From the NCBI GenBank assembly GCA_934621485.1, contig CAKTUS010000071.1, positions 1 to 14,110 of the forward strand: a stretch of DNA of 14,110 nt. The letters run 5' to 3'. Both the position numbers and the translations under genes were made by a program. The notes under the pieces were generated by a model. That model was not told the DNA's origin, made no database searches, and saw only the letters and a program-made list of their open reading frames with translations. This stretch comes from an uncultured Clostridia bacterium. Its GTDB lineage: Bacteria; Bacillota; Clostridia; Christensenellales; Aristaeellaceae. Below are positions 1 to 6,123 of this stretch, one piece after another. How positions within the stretch are numbered: position 1 is the stretch's first letter; every line of letters begins with the position of its first letter.

Positions 1-13
1 TGCGGCATAAGGC

Positions 14-60
14 TTAGGGGCTCCGCCCCTAAAACCCCGGCAGGAGGCAGTGCCTCCTGC
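14..60. repeat. Two adjacent perfect palindromes
   Basis: Two back-to-back inverted repeats. The first pairs 14-21 with 25-32 (8 bp, 3-nt loop, TTAGGGGC arm). The second pairs 40-49 with 51-60 (10 bp around one central base, GCAGGAGGCA arm). They are joined by a run of A and C. On the minus strand the second is followed, five bases on, by TTTT, so it could help end nagA-operon transcripts. No reading frame is supported here. It looks like an intergenic palindromic element, but no second copy is in the window. Confidence 0.6.
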
Positions 61-84
61 ACCTCCACTTTGTCAGCAACCCGA

Positions 85-123
85 GCGCCCCGCTTTCGTA
101 AAAGCAGGGCGCTTCGCTTTTTT
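85..123 (+). terminator. Intrinsic terminator of an upstream plus-strand gene
   Basis: A 12-bp stem pairs 85-96 with 101-112 (one mismatch, loop CGTA at 97-100) and is followed after five bases by T6 at 118-123. The T-run lies on the plus side, so it most likely ends a transcript entering from left of the window, convergent with nagA. On the minus strand the same hairpin lies 17 bases past the nagA stop but has no T-tail, so it is at best a weak terminator for nagA. Confidence 0.7.
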
Positions 124-128
124 CGTCG

Positions 129-1244
129 TTAGCCGATGGTTTCCACAAACTGATAGTCGGGGGTAAAGCGGGCAAAAACGGCGGGGGCGCCTACGCGAAT
201 AACGCCGTATTCCTCGTTGCCAATGGAAGCGGCAGGCGTAGAGGTGACCATGGCGGCGGCGTCCTCAGGAGCAATGCCGAAGCGCACCAGGTTCTGGAAC
301 GCACGAATCATGGTCAGGGTGCTGCCGGCCAGGGTGCCGTCCGCCAGGCGGGCGGCTCCATCCTTCACAAACACATCCTGGCCGCCCAGCTGATACTTGC
401 CATCGGGCATACCGGCGGCTTCCATAGCATCGGTAATGGCCACCGCCAGCTTTTTGCCCTTGCAGCGGGCAATCAGGCGCACGATATCGGGATGCAGGTG
501 AATCCCATCGGAAATAAACTCGCAAGCCAGCCGTTCGTCCACCAGGGCTGCGCCGGGCACGCCGGGAGCGCGGTGGTTCAGGGGCGTTTGAGCGTTGAAG
601 GTGTGGGTTACGTGGCTGGCTCCATGGTCGGCCGCAGCGTGCACGGTTTCCGCATCAGCGGCGGTGTGGCCGATGCTGACGGTAATCCCGCTATCGGACA
701 GGCGCTTGATGAAGTCCAGCGCGCCCTCCTTTTCCGGGGCCATGGTAATCTGGCGCACGATACCCTCGTAGTCGCCTACGTAGCTTCTCCAGTTTTCTTC
801 ATTCGGCAGGGCAAAATACTGCTTCAGCTGAGCGCCCGCCTTGCTTTCCTGCAGGAAGGGGGCTTCCATATGCGCGCCCAGTACCTTAGCGCCGTCAGGC
901 TCCGGCCGATCCATCACCGCCTTGATTCCCTTGAGCGCGGCGCGGGTTTCCTCGGGACTGGCGCTCATGGTGGTAGGCAGGAACGCCGCCACTCCGTGCT
1001 TTTTCAGTTCACGGCTCATATGGCGCACGGCTGCCTCGCCGTTCATGGTATCCTGTCCCATGAAGGCATGAATGTGCACGTCCACAAAGCCGGGCAGCAG
1101 CACATCGCCGCCCAGGTCCACCGCGTTTTCGCCCTCTGCGGGCAGCTTGCGGCCGATGGCTGCAATGCGGCCCTCCTTCACCAGAATGTCAACGCCTTCT
1201 TCAAAGACGCCGTTCAGGAATCCCTTTGCATTACGAAGCAACAT
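129..1244 (-). CDS. nagA: N-acetylglucosamine-6-phosphate deacetylase
   Basis: A 371-residue amidohydrolase that removes the acetyl group from GlcNAc-6-phosphate in the cytoplasm, giving GlcN-6-phosphate for glycolysis or wall precursors. Visible family marks are the HxH metal motif (H57, H59), E127 in AHMEAPF, GHT with H193, H214 in THTFNA, catalytic D272 in ITDAM, and the LAGSTLTM segment near 305-312. Length is normal for the family. ATG at 1244 has a GGAAGG site 8 nt upstream. It begins 26 nt after the potD stop, so it is probably the last gene of the pot operon; no nagB or PTS gene lies beside it. EAPF replaces the usual EGPF, but the metal-binding Glu is kept. The family call is secure; the exact substrate (GlcNAc-6-P or a related amino sugar) is inferred. 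Confidence 0.93.
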   Translation of the reverse strand: MLLRNAKGFLNGVFEEGVDILVKEGRIAAIGRKLPAEGENAVDLGGDVLLPGFVDVHIHAFMGQDTMNGEAAVRHMSRELKKHGVAAFLPTTMSASPEETRAALKGIKAVMDRPEPDGAKVLGAHMEAPFLQESKAGAQLKQYFALPNEENWRSYVGDYEGIVRQITMAPEKEGALDFIKRLSDSGITVSIGHTAADAETVHAAADHGASHVTHTFNAQTPLNHRAPGVPGAALVDERLACEFISDGIHLHPDIVRLIARCKGKKLAVAITDAMEAAGMPDGKYQLGGQDVFVKDGAARLADGTLAGSTLTMIRAFQNLVRFGIAPEDAAAMVTSTPAASIGNEEYGVIRVGAPAVFARFTPDYQFVETIG

Positions 1245-1270
1245 GGCGGTTTCCTTCCTTTCTTAGGTGT

Positions 1271-2305
1271 TTATTGATTTTTGAACGCGGTATAGATTTC
1301 CTGATAGGTGGTTTCCGCCGCGCCCACATCTTCGATGAACTCCGCTCCGTTGAGCAGGTCGGAAGGCACGTTCATCACGGGGCTGCTGGTGAATTCCTCG
1401 CTCAAGTAGTCCTGCGCCGCGCTGTTGACGCACATGTACATCTGGTATTCGGCGTTGTGGGCCGCCACCTGGGGCCGCATCAGATAATCCAGGAAAGCGT
1501 GAGCATTTTCCACATTCTTTGCGCCTTCGGGAATGACAAAACCGTCGATGCCGTACCCCAGGCCCTCCTTGGGATAGGCCACTTTGAAGTCCGGGTGCTC
1601 CTGCCACACCATCTGCACAAAGGGCGTAAACAGGAAGCCCACGCTGGCCTCTCCGCTGGTAACGGCGCTGTAGGATTCCATGTCGCCAAAGGTGCGAATG
1701 TTGGCATACAGCGGCATCAGCTTCTCCTTCATCTGGCTGAGCTTGTCAGAATCGGTTTCGTTCATGCTCATGCCCAGGGTTTTCAGGGTCATGCCGCACA
1801 GCACGCGGGCGTTTTCCAAAACCGCTACGCTGTCGCGCAGTTCCTCCCGCCACAAATCCTCGTAGCCGGTGATTTCAAAGGGCACCTTGGCAGGGTCGTA
1901 AATAATCAGCGGGCAGCCGGCCACGTAGGGAATCACATATTCGCTGTCAGGGTCGAAGGACTGTCCCAGGAATTGGGGATTCAGGTTATTATAGTTGGAA
2001 AGCTTGCTCTTGTCCAGCTTTTGAATCAATCCCTGCTTGCGCAGAATATCCAGGGAATAGTCGCTGGACAGAATCAGGTCGTACTCCGAGCCGCCTCCCT
2101 GGGTTACCTTCAGCAGCATGCTGTCGATGGAGTCCATGGGCGACCACACCACCTTGATGCCGGTTTCGGCTTCAAAATCAGCCAGCACCTCGTCGTCCAC
2201 ATAGCCAAGCCAACTGAAAATGTTCACCACCTGCTGTTCCTGAGCCAGTCCGGCGGCGGGCAGGGCAAGCAGCAGGCACAGAAGCAACGCAATCCATTTT
2301 TTCAT
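1271..2305 (-). CDS. potD: PotD-like extracytoplasmic polyamine-type substrate-binding protein
   Basis: A 344-residue periplasmic-binding-protein-like protein that should deliver ligand to the PotABC importer. An upstream in-frame ATG at 2431 exists, but ATG at 2305 is chosen. It has AAGGAG at 2315-2320 with 9-nt spacing and opens a clear signal peptide (MKKW, then a leucine-rich core ending AAGLAQ). Similarity to E. coli PotD, recalled from memory, runs along the length: FSWLGY near the N terminus, ETGIKVVWS, QKLDKSKLSNYNNLNP, FDPDSEYVIPYV, WPKEG-like PKEGLGYGID, LMRPQVA and DVGAAETTYQEIY. The signal peptide has no lipobox cysteine. Several polyamine-contact residues differ (see findings), so spermidine/putrescine is a family-level guess. 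nagA follows after 26 nt. Confidence 0.85.
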   Translation of the reverse strand: MKKWIALLLCLLLALPAAGLAQEQQVVNIFSWLGYVDDEVLADFEAETGIKVVWSPMDSIDSMLLKVTQGGGSEYDLILSSDYSLDILRKQGLIQKLDKSKLSNYNNLNPQFLGQSFDPDSEYVIPYVAGCPLIIYDPAKVPFEITGYEDLWREELRDSVAVLENARVLCGMTLKTLGMSMNETDSDKLSQMKEKLMPLYANIRTFGDMESYSAVTSGEASVGFLFTPFVQMVWQEHPDFKVAYPKEGLGYGIDGFVIPEGAKNVENAHAFLDYLMRPQVAAHNAEYQMYMCVNSAAQDYLSEEFTSSPVMNVPSDLLNGAEFIEDVGAAETTYQEIYTAFKNQ

Positions 2306-2379
2306 GCAGAAAATCTCCTTTCCGTATTTCGGGAAAAAGTGTATGTCAAGCGCCGTTGGCGCAGGACAGCAAACCATCG

Positions 2380-2440
2380 AAAAAACCCAGGGCGGCGTCG
2401 GCAGGCCGCTTTCGGCAGTCTTGCGCCGCACGGCCGCCCT
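2380..2440 (-). terminator. Terminator-like attenuator between potC and potD
   Basis: On the minus strand an 8-bp outer stem (AGGGCGGC, 2440-2433, with GCCGCCCT, 2396-2389) encloses a 36-nt inner part that can form a smaller GCCG-AAAG-CGGC hairpin. It is followed by GGG and then T6 (2385-2380). This resembles an intrinsic terminator inside the operon and could reduce read-through into potD-nagA. The three G between stem and T-run are not ideal. A TTGACA-like hexamer lies at 2349-2344, but no acceptable -10 follows it. Confidence 0.5.
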
Positions 2441-2455
2441 TACGTTTCTGGCCGC
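2405..2455 (-). repeat. Degenerate third copy of the structured intergenic repeat
   Basis: Read on the minus strand, these 51 bases align without gaps to 11789-11839 (plus) at 37 of 51 positions, by manual count. A 22-base part (2426-2405) matches 11568-11589 of the other copy at 18 of 22, including GCGCAAG, one mismatch, then CTGCCGAA. It lies in the 195-nt potC-potD gap and overlaps the terminator-like hairpin there. The rest of the gap (2306-2500) shows no supported gene. Confidence 0.5.
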
Positions 2456-2500
2456 CGGGCCCGTTTTTGAGGCGGCCGAATGTAACGCGCCTTTAGAGCG

Positions 2501-3313
2501 TTATGCCTTGGCGCTTTTGCGCCGCAGCGCGCCGATGTAGCGGCTGATGGCCACGGCAACGAACACCGCGCCCATAATCAGGGTACACAAGGCGTTCACC
2601 TGGGGCGACACGCCCACCTTTACGCTGGAGTATATTTTGATGGGCAGCGTGCCCTCTCCTGCTCCATAAACGAAAAAGCTGATGACAAAATCGTCCAGAG
2701 ACATGGCTAGGGCCAAAAAGGCGCCGCTGATGATGGCGGGGCGGCACAGGGGCAGGGTAATATCCCACACCACGCGGGCAGGGCTGGCGCCCAAGTCCCG
2801 TGCCGCGTCAAACAGCGCCTCATCCATTCCCACCAGCCGGCTTTTCACATTCAAAAACACGTAAGGAATACAGAACGTAGTATGGGCCAGCACCAGGCGC
2901 AGATCGTTTCCCTGCACGCCCATGGCGTTGAAAACCACCATGAAGCACAGGCCCAGAATGATTTCGGGAATCATGATGGGTAACGACACCAGGCTTTCCA
3001 TGGCCCGATCCAGCCAGCCGGTACGTTTTTGCAGCGTGCGCTGCGCCATGCCCACGGCGCCCAGCGTGCCGATAACGCCGGAAAGCAGCACCGACCGCAA
3101 AGCGATGCGCAGGCTCAGCAGCAGCGCCTCGCCAAAGCCGCCGCGCCCGGAAAACAGCTTTTGATACCAGCGGGTGGTCCAGCCGGTGAACGCAATGGGA
3201 ATCCTGGCGGTATTATCATTAAAGGAATACACCACCACCACCACAATGGGCAGGTACATAAACACCAGCACGGCTGCAATGAACAGCCCGGAGGCGACGG
3301 AACGTTTTTTCAT
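2501..3313 (-). CDS. potC: ABC transporter permease, PotC type
   Basis: A 270-residue inner-membrane permease that pairs with PotB to form the channel. The N-terminal transmembrane segment is at about 9-30, with more hydrophobic segments near 65-90, 108-130, 138-155, 193-215 and 245-262. The cytoplasmic EAA loop that contacts PotA is at 169-188 (DAARDLGASP, then ITLP). The stretch SLDDFVISFF at 205-214 is typical of PotC-type permeases. ATG at 3313 has AGGGGG 7 nt upstream and lies 13 nt after the potB stop, so it is translated with potB. Length and order (A-B-C-D) match classic polyamine importers. Confidence 0.92.
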   Translation of the reverse strand: MKKRSVASGLFIAAVLVFMYLPIVVVVVYSFNDNTARIPIAFTGWTTRWYQKLFSGRGGFGEALLLSLRIALRSVLLSGVIGTLGAVGMAQRTLQKRTGWLDRAMESLVSLPIMIPEIILGLCFMVVFNAMGVQGNDLRLVLAHTTFCIPYVFLNVKSRLVGMDEALFDAARDLGASPARVVWDITLPLCRPAIISGAFLALAMSLDDFVISFFVYGAGEGTLPIKIYSSVKVGVSPQVNALCTLIMGAVFVAVAISRYIGALRRKSAKA

Positions 3314-3326
3314 GCCAGCGCCCCCT

Positions 3327-4190
3327 TCAAAACAGGCTCATGTCGCCGGAGCCGCCCAGCTTTCGATACACGGCGATAACCGCGCCGGTTACCGCAAGCA
3401 GCAGCACGCTGAGGGCGGCGGCCATGGGCAAATCGCGGCTGTTAATCAGCTGCTGGATGAGCCCGCCCGCCAGCACGCTTTTGGATCCGCCCAGCAGATC
3501 GTTCAGGAAAAACAGTCCCATCGAGGGAATAAACACCAGCACGCAGCCTGCCATCAGCCCGGAAAGGGTCAGGGGCAGGGTTATGGTGAAAAAGGCGTAC
3601 CAGGGCGGCGCGCCTAAGTCGCGGGCCGCCTCCACGGTGGTAAAGTCCATTTTGTCTACCGTAGTAAAGGTAGGCAGAATCATGAAGGGCAAAAGCGCGT
3701 ACACCATACCCAGCAGCACCGCTCCCTCATTATACAGCAGCTTCAGCGGCTCCTGAATCAGCCCCAGCTTCAGCAGCAGCGTATTCACCGGGCCGTTAGC
3801 CAGCAGCAGGATGCGCCAGCCGTAAATGCGAATCAGCGCGTTGGTCCAGAAGGGCACAATTACCAGCAGCAGCACCACGGCCCGGGCCCGCGGATTAAGC
3901 CGGGCCACCAGATAGCCGAAGGGATAGCCCACCAGAATACAAATCGCCGTGGTCTGGGCCGCCAGCTTCAGGCTCAGCAGCAGCACGCTCAGGTACTCCG
4001 GCGCGGCCAGACGCAGATAATTGGCAAAGGTAAGCTGACTGGTAACGCCCACCACCTCGCCCCGGCTCAAAAAGCTCAGGCCGATCAGATACAAAAGCGC
4101 CACAAACACAAACGTAATCGTCCATAGGTACATGGGCAACTTTAGCAAACGGGAAAAGCGCAAATCACGCCGCCGGCTATCCATGGTCAT
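3327..4190 (-). CDS. potB: ABC transporter permease, PotB type
   Basis: A 287-residue inner-membrane permease partner of PotC. A basic N terminus (RRRDLRFSR) precedes transmembrane segment one at about 20-42. Further segments lie near 68-95, 104-122, 155-175, 205-225 and 257-276. The EAA loop is at 187-207 (EAARDLGAPP, then ITLP). The ATG at 4190 overlaps the potA stop as ATGA, implying translational coupling. AGGAGG sits only 4 nt before this ATG but 10 nt before a second in-frame ATG at 4184, so the protein may begin two residues later. The C terminus is short and hydrophilic. Confidence 0.92.
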   Translation of the reverse strand: MTMDSRRRDLRFSRLLKLPMYLWTITFVFVALLYLIGLSFLSRGEVVGVTSQLTFANYLRLAAPEYLSVLLLSLKLAAQTTAICILVGYPFGYLVARLNPRARAVVLLLVIVPFWTNALIRIYGWRILLLANGPVNTLLLKLGLIQEPLKLLYNEGAVLLGMVYALLPFMILPTFTTVDKMDFTTVEAARDLGAPPWYAFFTITLPLTLSGLMAGCVLVFIPSMGLFFLNDLLGGSKSVLAGGLIQQLINSRDLPMAAALSVLLLAVTGAVIAVYRKLGGSGDMSLF

Positions 4191-5272
4191 TGCGCCTCCT
4201 CGGGAACCAGGGGCGCATGGGCGGGGTTCCAGCTTACATATACCTGGCTGCCCACTGCGCGGCTGTCCATTTCGGCGGACTGATTCACTGCGCTCAGGGT
4301 CACCTGACTGCTCAGCGCGATGCGGGTATGCTGCATGCCGCTCACATATTCTTTGCTGAGAATTCTGCCCGGCAGCGCCGTTTCCGGCTCAGGCAGGCTG
4401 CCGTAGCGCACCCGCTGAGGCCGCAGGCATAATACCGCCCTTTCCCCCACCTTGGGCGCAAACGAACCGGCAGCCCGCACGGGCAGATCCACATCCCCGG
4501 CGCGAAGCGTGAGCCGCTCGCCCTCCGCGGCGGTAATCACGCCGTGAAGCAGGTTGCTCTGGCCCACAAAATCTGCCGCAAACAAAGTGGCGGGATGCTC
4601 GTATACCTCCTCCGGCGTGCCCACCTGCTCCAGCGAGCCGCGGCGCATGATAACCACCCGGCTGGACATGTTCAGCGCTTCTTCCTGATCATGGGTAATG
4701 TAGATGAAGGTAATGCCCAGCTGTTGCTGAAGCTGCTTCAGCTCATGCTGCATCTCCTGACGCAGCTTCAAATCCAGCGCGCCCAAAGGCTCATCCAGCA
4801 GCAGCACTCGAGGGTGAAGCACCACAGACCGGGCAATGGCTACCCGCTGACGCTGGCCCCCGGACATCTGGTTGGGCATGCGCTTTTCATAGCCGCTCAG
4901 GCGCACCAGCGCCAGCACTTCCTCCACCCGGCGTTTTTGTTCCTGCCGGCTCACCCGCTCCACCCGCAGCCCGTAAGCGATGTTTTGAAACACATTCATA
5001 TGGGGAAAGAGTGCGTAGTTTTGAAATACGGTATTCAGGGGCCGTTTTTCCGGAGGCAGCCGGGTCATATCGGCCCCTTCCAGAAGCACCTGGCCGCCGG
5101 TAGACTGCTCCAGGCCGGCAATGATGCGCAGGGTAGTGGTCTTGCCGCAGCCGCTGGGACCCAGCAGGGTTAAAAACTCGCCTGGATACACGTCCAGATT
5201 CAGGCTTTTCAGCACCGGGCCGTTGCCAAAATCCTTGCTGATGTTCACAAGACGCAAAATGGGCTCAGTCAT
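4187..5272 (-). CDS. potA: ABC transporter ATP-binding protein, PotA type
   Basis: A 361-residue ATPase that powers the PotBC channel from the cytoplasmic face. It has Walker A GPSGCGKT (38-45), the Q-loop at FQNYALFPH (Q84), signature MSGGQRQRVAIAR (136-148), Walker B and D-loop LLLDEPLGALD (157-167), the switch His in ITHDQEEAL (H194), and a C-terminal TOBE-like domain from about 238. The LRPQRVRYG segment near 283-291 matches TOBE regulatory domains of the spermidine/CUT1 ATPase group. Its start overlaps the end of the upstream repressor gene by 8 bases, and its purine-rich binding site (AGGGGGAAG) lies inside that gene, so the two are coupled. It overlaps potB by ATGA. Confidence 0.94.
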   Translation of the reverse strand: MTEPILRLVNISKDFGNGPVLKSLNLDVYPGEFLTLLGPSGCGKTTTLRIIAGLEQSTGGQVLLEGADMTRLPPEKRPLNTVFQNYALFPHMNVFQNIAYGLRVERVSRQEQKRRVEEVLALVRLSGYEKRMPNQMSGGQRQRVAIARSVVLHPRVLLLDEPLGALDLKLRQEMQHELKQLQQQLGITFIYITHDQEEALNMSSRVVIMRRGSLEQVGTPEEVYEHPATLFAADFVGQSNLLHGVITAAEGERLTLRAGDVDLPVRAAGSFAPKVGERAVLCLRPQRVRYGSLPEPETALPGRILSKEYVSGMQHTRIALSSQVTLSAVNQSAEMDSRAVGSQVYVSWNPAHAPLVPEEAQ

Positions 5273-5564
5273 GTTCTTCCCCCTTTCGCCGCGCGGCGCA
5301 CAGCGCGTCCAGCAGCGCCTGCACCTGGGGCCAGATGCGCTGATTGGCCGTGTAAATCATGGTGCACCCTTCTTTGCGGGCGTTTACCAGCCCGGCGTCC
5401 ACCAGCAGCTTCATGTGGTAGCTGATCGTGGGCTGGGTGCAGGCAAAGGCACGGTTGATTTCACACCCCGTCATTTCCTTTTGGGAAAGCATGGTCAAAA
5501 TGCTCAGGCGCGTTTCATCGCACAGCACTTTCAAAATGGGAATAGCCGCCTTCAGGCAGTTCAT
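5265..5564 (-). CDS. ArsR-family winged-helix repressor, cysteine-rich
   Basis: A 99-residue DNA-binding protein of the ArsR/SmtB fold: LCDETRLSILTML (14-26) is the family N-terminal signature and TQPTISYHMKLLVDAGLV (43-60) the recognition helix, followed by the wing (RKEGCTMIYTAN). The start at 5564 is preferred over ATG 5579 because GGAGGAG at 5577-5571 sits 6 nt before it. It has six cysteines (3, 15, 34, 42, 67, 89). C34 lies where the second Cys of the E. coli ArsR metal motif falls, but the first is absent. It is the first gene of the pot operon and overlaps potA by 8 bases, so it probably controls its own operon. The inducer is unknown: polyamine, thiol/redox state or a metal are all possible. 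Confidence 0.88.
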   Translation of the reverse strand: MNCLKAAIPILKVLCDETRLSILTMLSQKEMTGCEINRAFACTQPTISYHMKLLVDAGLVNARKEGCTMIYTANQRIWPQVQALLDALCAARRKGEEHD

Positions 5565-5586
5565 CGCTTTCTCCTCCATCCGCAGA

Positions 5587-5659
5587 CATAGAAAGTTTTC
5601 AACATAGACAGCTTTCTATGCAGCAGCATTGTAGCGCAGATATAGAAAGTTGTCAATAT
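5587..5659. promoter_or_regulatory. Operator-like half-site array over the repressor promoter
   Basis: CTTTCTATG-type 9-mers occur four times in both orientations. On the plus strand they read CATAGAAAG 5587-5595, CATAGACAG 5603-5611, CTTTCTATG 5612-5620 and TATAGAAAG 5641-5649. The middle two form an 18-bp palindrome with one mismatch at the expected transcription start. The outer two belong to a direct 17-base repeat (5589-5605 and 5643-5659, 15 of 17 identical) set exactly 54 bp apart; the upstream one covers the -35. This arrangement fits autorepression by the ArsR-family protein. Binding is inferred. Confidence 0.7.
5628..5656 (-). promoter_or_regulatory. SigA-type promoter of the arsR-pot-nagA operon
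   Basis: On the minus strand a perfect -35 TTGACA (5656-5651), a 17-bp spacer and a -10 TACAAT (5633-5628) precede the repressor gene by about 60 bases. The expected start is near 5621. A half-site lies in the spacer and a palindrome lies right at the start point, so this strong promoter is probably held repressed. Confidence 0.8.
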
Positions 5660-5745
5660 GTCAGATTGGAAAAATGCAAACCAGATGCACCAGGCTTTTT
5701 GAAAAATTTCTCTGGAAAATTCCCCGGAAAAAACCGCCGTCCGGC

Positions 5746-5774
5746 TTGACAATGGACGCCGCTATGGCTATACT
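5746..5774 (+). promoter_or_regulatory. SigA-type promoter of rpmH operon
   Basis: Perfect -35 TTGACA (5746-5751), 17-bp spacer and -10 TATACT (5769-5774). It faces away from the arsR promoter, with about 90 bp between the two -35 boxes. The strength fits a ribosomal-protein operon. The leader to rpmH is about 78 nt. Confidence 0.85.
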
Positions 5775-5798
5775 AAAGTAGTTGTTTTGTGGTATCCT

Positions 5799-5818
5799 GC
5801 GTGTATAACAATGCACGC
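5799..5818 (+). other. Hairpin in the rpmH leader
   Basis: GCGTGTAT (5799-5806) pairs with ATGCACGC (5811-5818): 8 bp with one G-U pair and an AACA loop. It lies about 18 nt into the predicted transcript and 40 nt before the start codon. It may stabilise the 5' end or act in regulation; no known leader family is recognised. Confidence 0.45.
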
Positions 5819-5858
5819 GAAACGCCATACATACTGAAAGTGCAAGGAGTGTTCCGAA

Positions 5859-5993
5859 ATGTTCCGTACCTACCAGCCCAAAAAGCGTCAGCGCAGCAAG
5901 GTGCACGGCTTCCGTGCCCGTATGTCCACCAAGAATGGCCGCCGTGTGTTGGCTGCTCGTCGTCGTCGTGGCCGCAAGGTGCTCAGCGCCTAA
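5859..5993 (+). CDS. rpmH: 50S ribosomal protein bL34
   Basis: A 44-residue, strongly basic protein of the large ribosomal subunit. It begins MFRTYQPKKRQRSK, continues HGFRARMSTKNGRRVLA and ends RRRRGRKVLSA, matching L34 over its whole length. ATG follows AAGGAGT (5844-5850) at suitable spacing. As first gene of the operon with a near-consensus promoter it should be highly expressed. In most bacteria it sits next to dnaA/oriC; here its divergent neighbour is a transport-operon repressor instead. Confidence 0.97.
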   Translation: MFRTYQPKKRQRSKVHGFRARMSTKNGRRVLAARRRRGRKVLSA

Positions 5994-6027
5994 GGTCTGA
6001 CAGCTTCATATGTACGATTTGGATAAG

Positions 6028-6071
6028 GCCCGCCCCATTTCGGCTATCGGGTGAAGTGGGTACGGGCTTTT
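6028..6071 (+). terminator. Partial terminator between rpmH and rnpA
   Basis: In the 130-nt rpmH-rnpA gap, GCCCG (6028-6032) pairs with CGGGC (6063-6067). After a small internal loop, CCCATTTC (6034-6041) pairs with GAAGTGGG (6053-6060) using one G-U pair, leaving an 11-nt loop. T4 follows at 6068-6071. The short T-run suggests partial termination, which would keep RnpA below L34. That role is inference. Confidence 0.55.
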
Positions 6072-6123
6072 CCAGTATCGTCATCTCTTCCCCCATTTTT
6101 CCTGAAAGGACGATGGCACAGCT

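Noticed and set aside
2321..2349. TTGACA at 2349-2344 as a promoter for potD
   Set aside because: The matching -10 would be TACGGA, only two consensus bases, and would overlap the potD ribosome binding site.
1226..2470. A 414-codon open frame on the plus strand opposite potD
   Set aside because: It is rich in His, Gln and Val as expected of the antisense of a GC-rich gene, has no family motif, and potD opposite it is clearly real.
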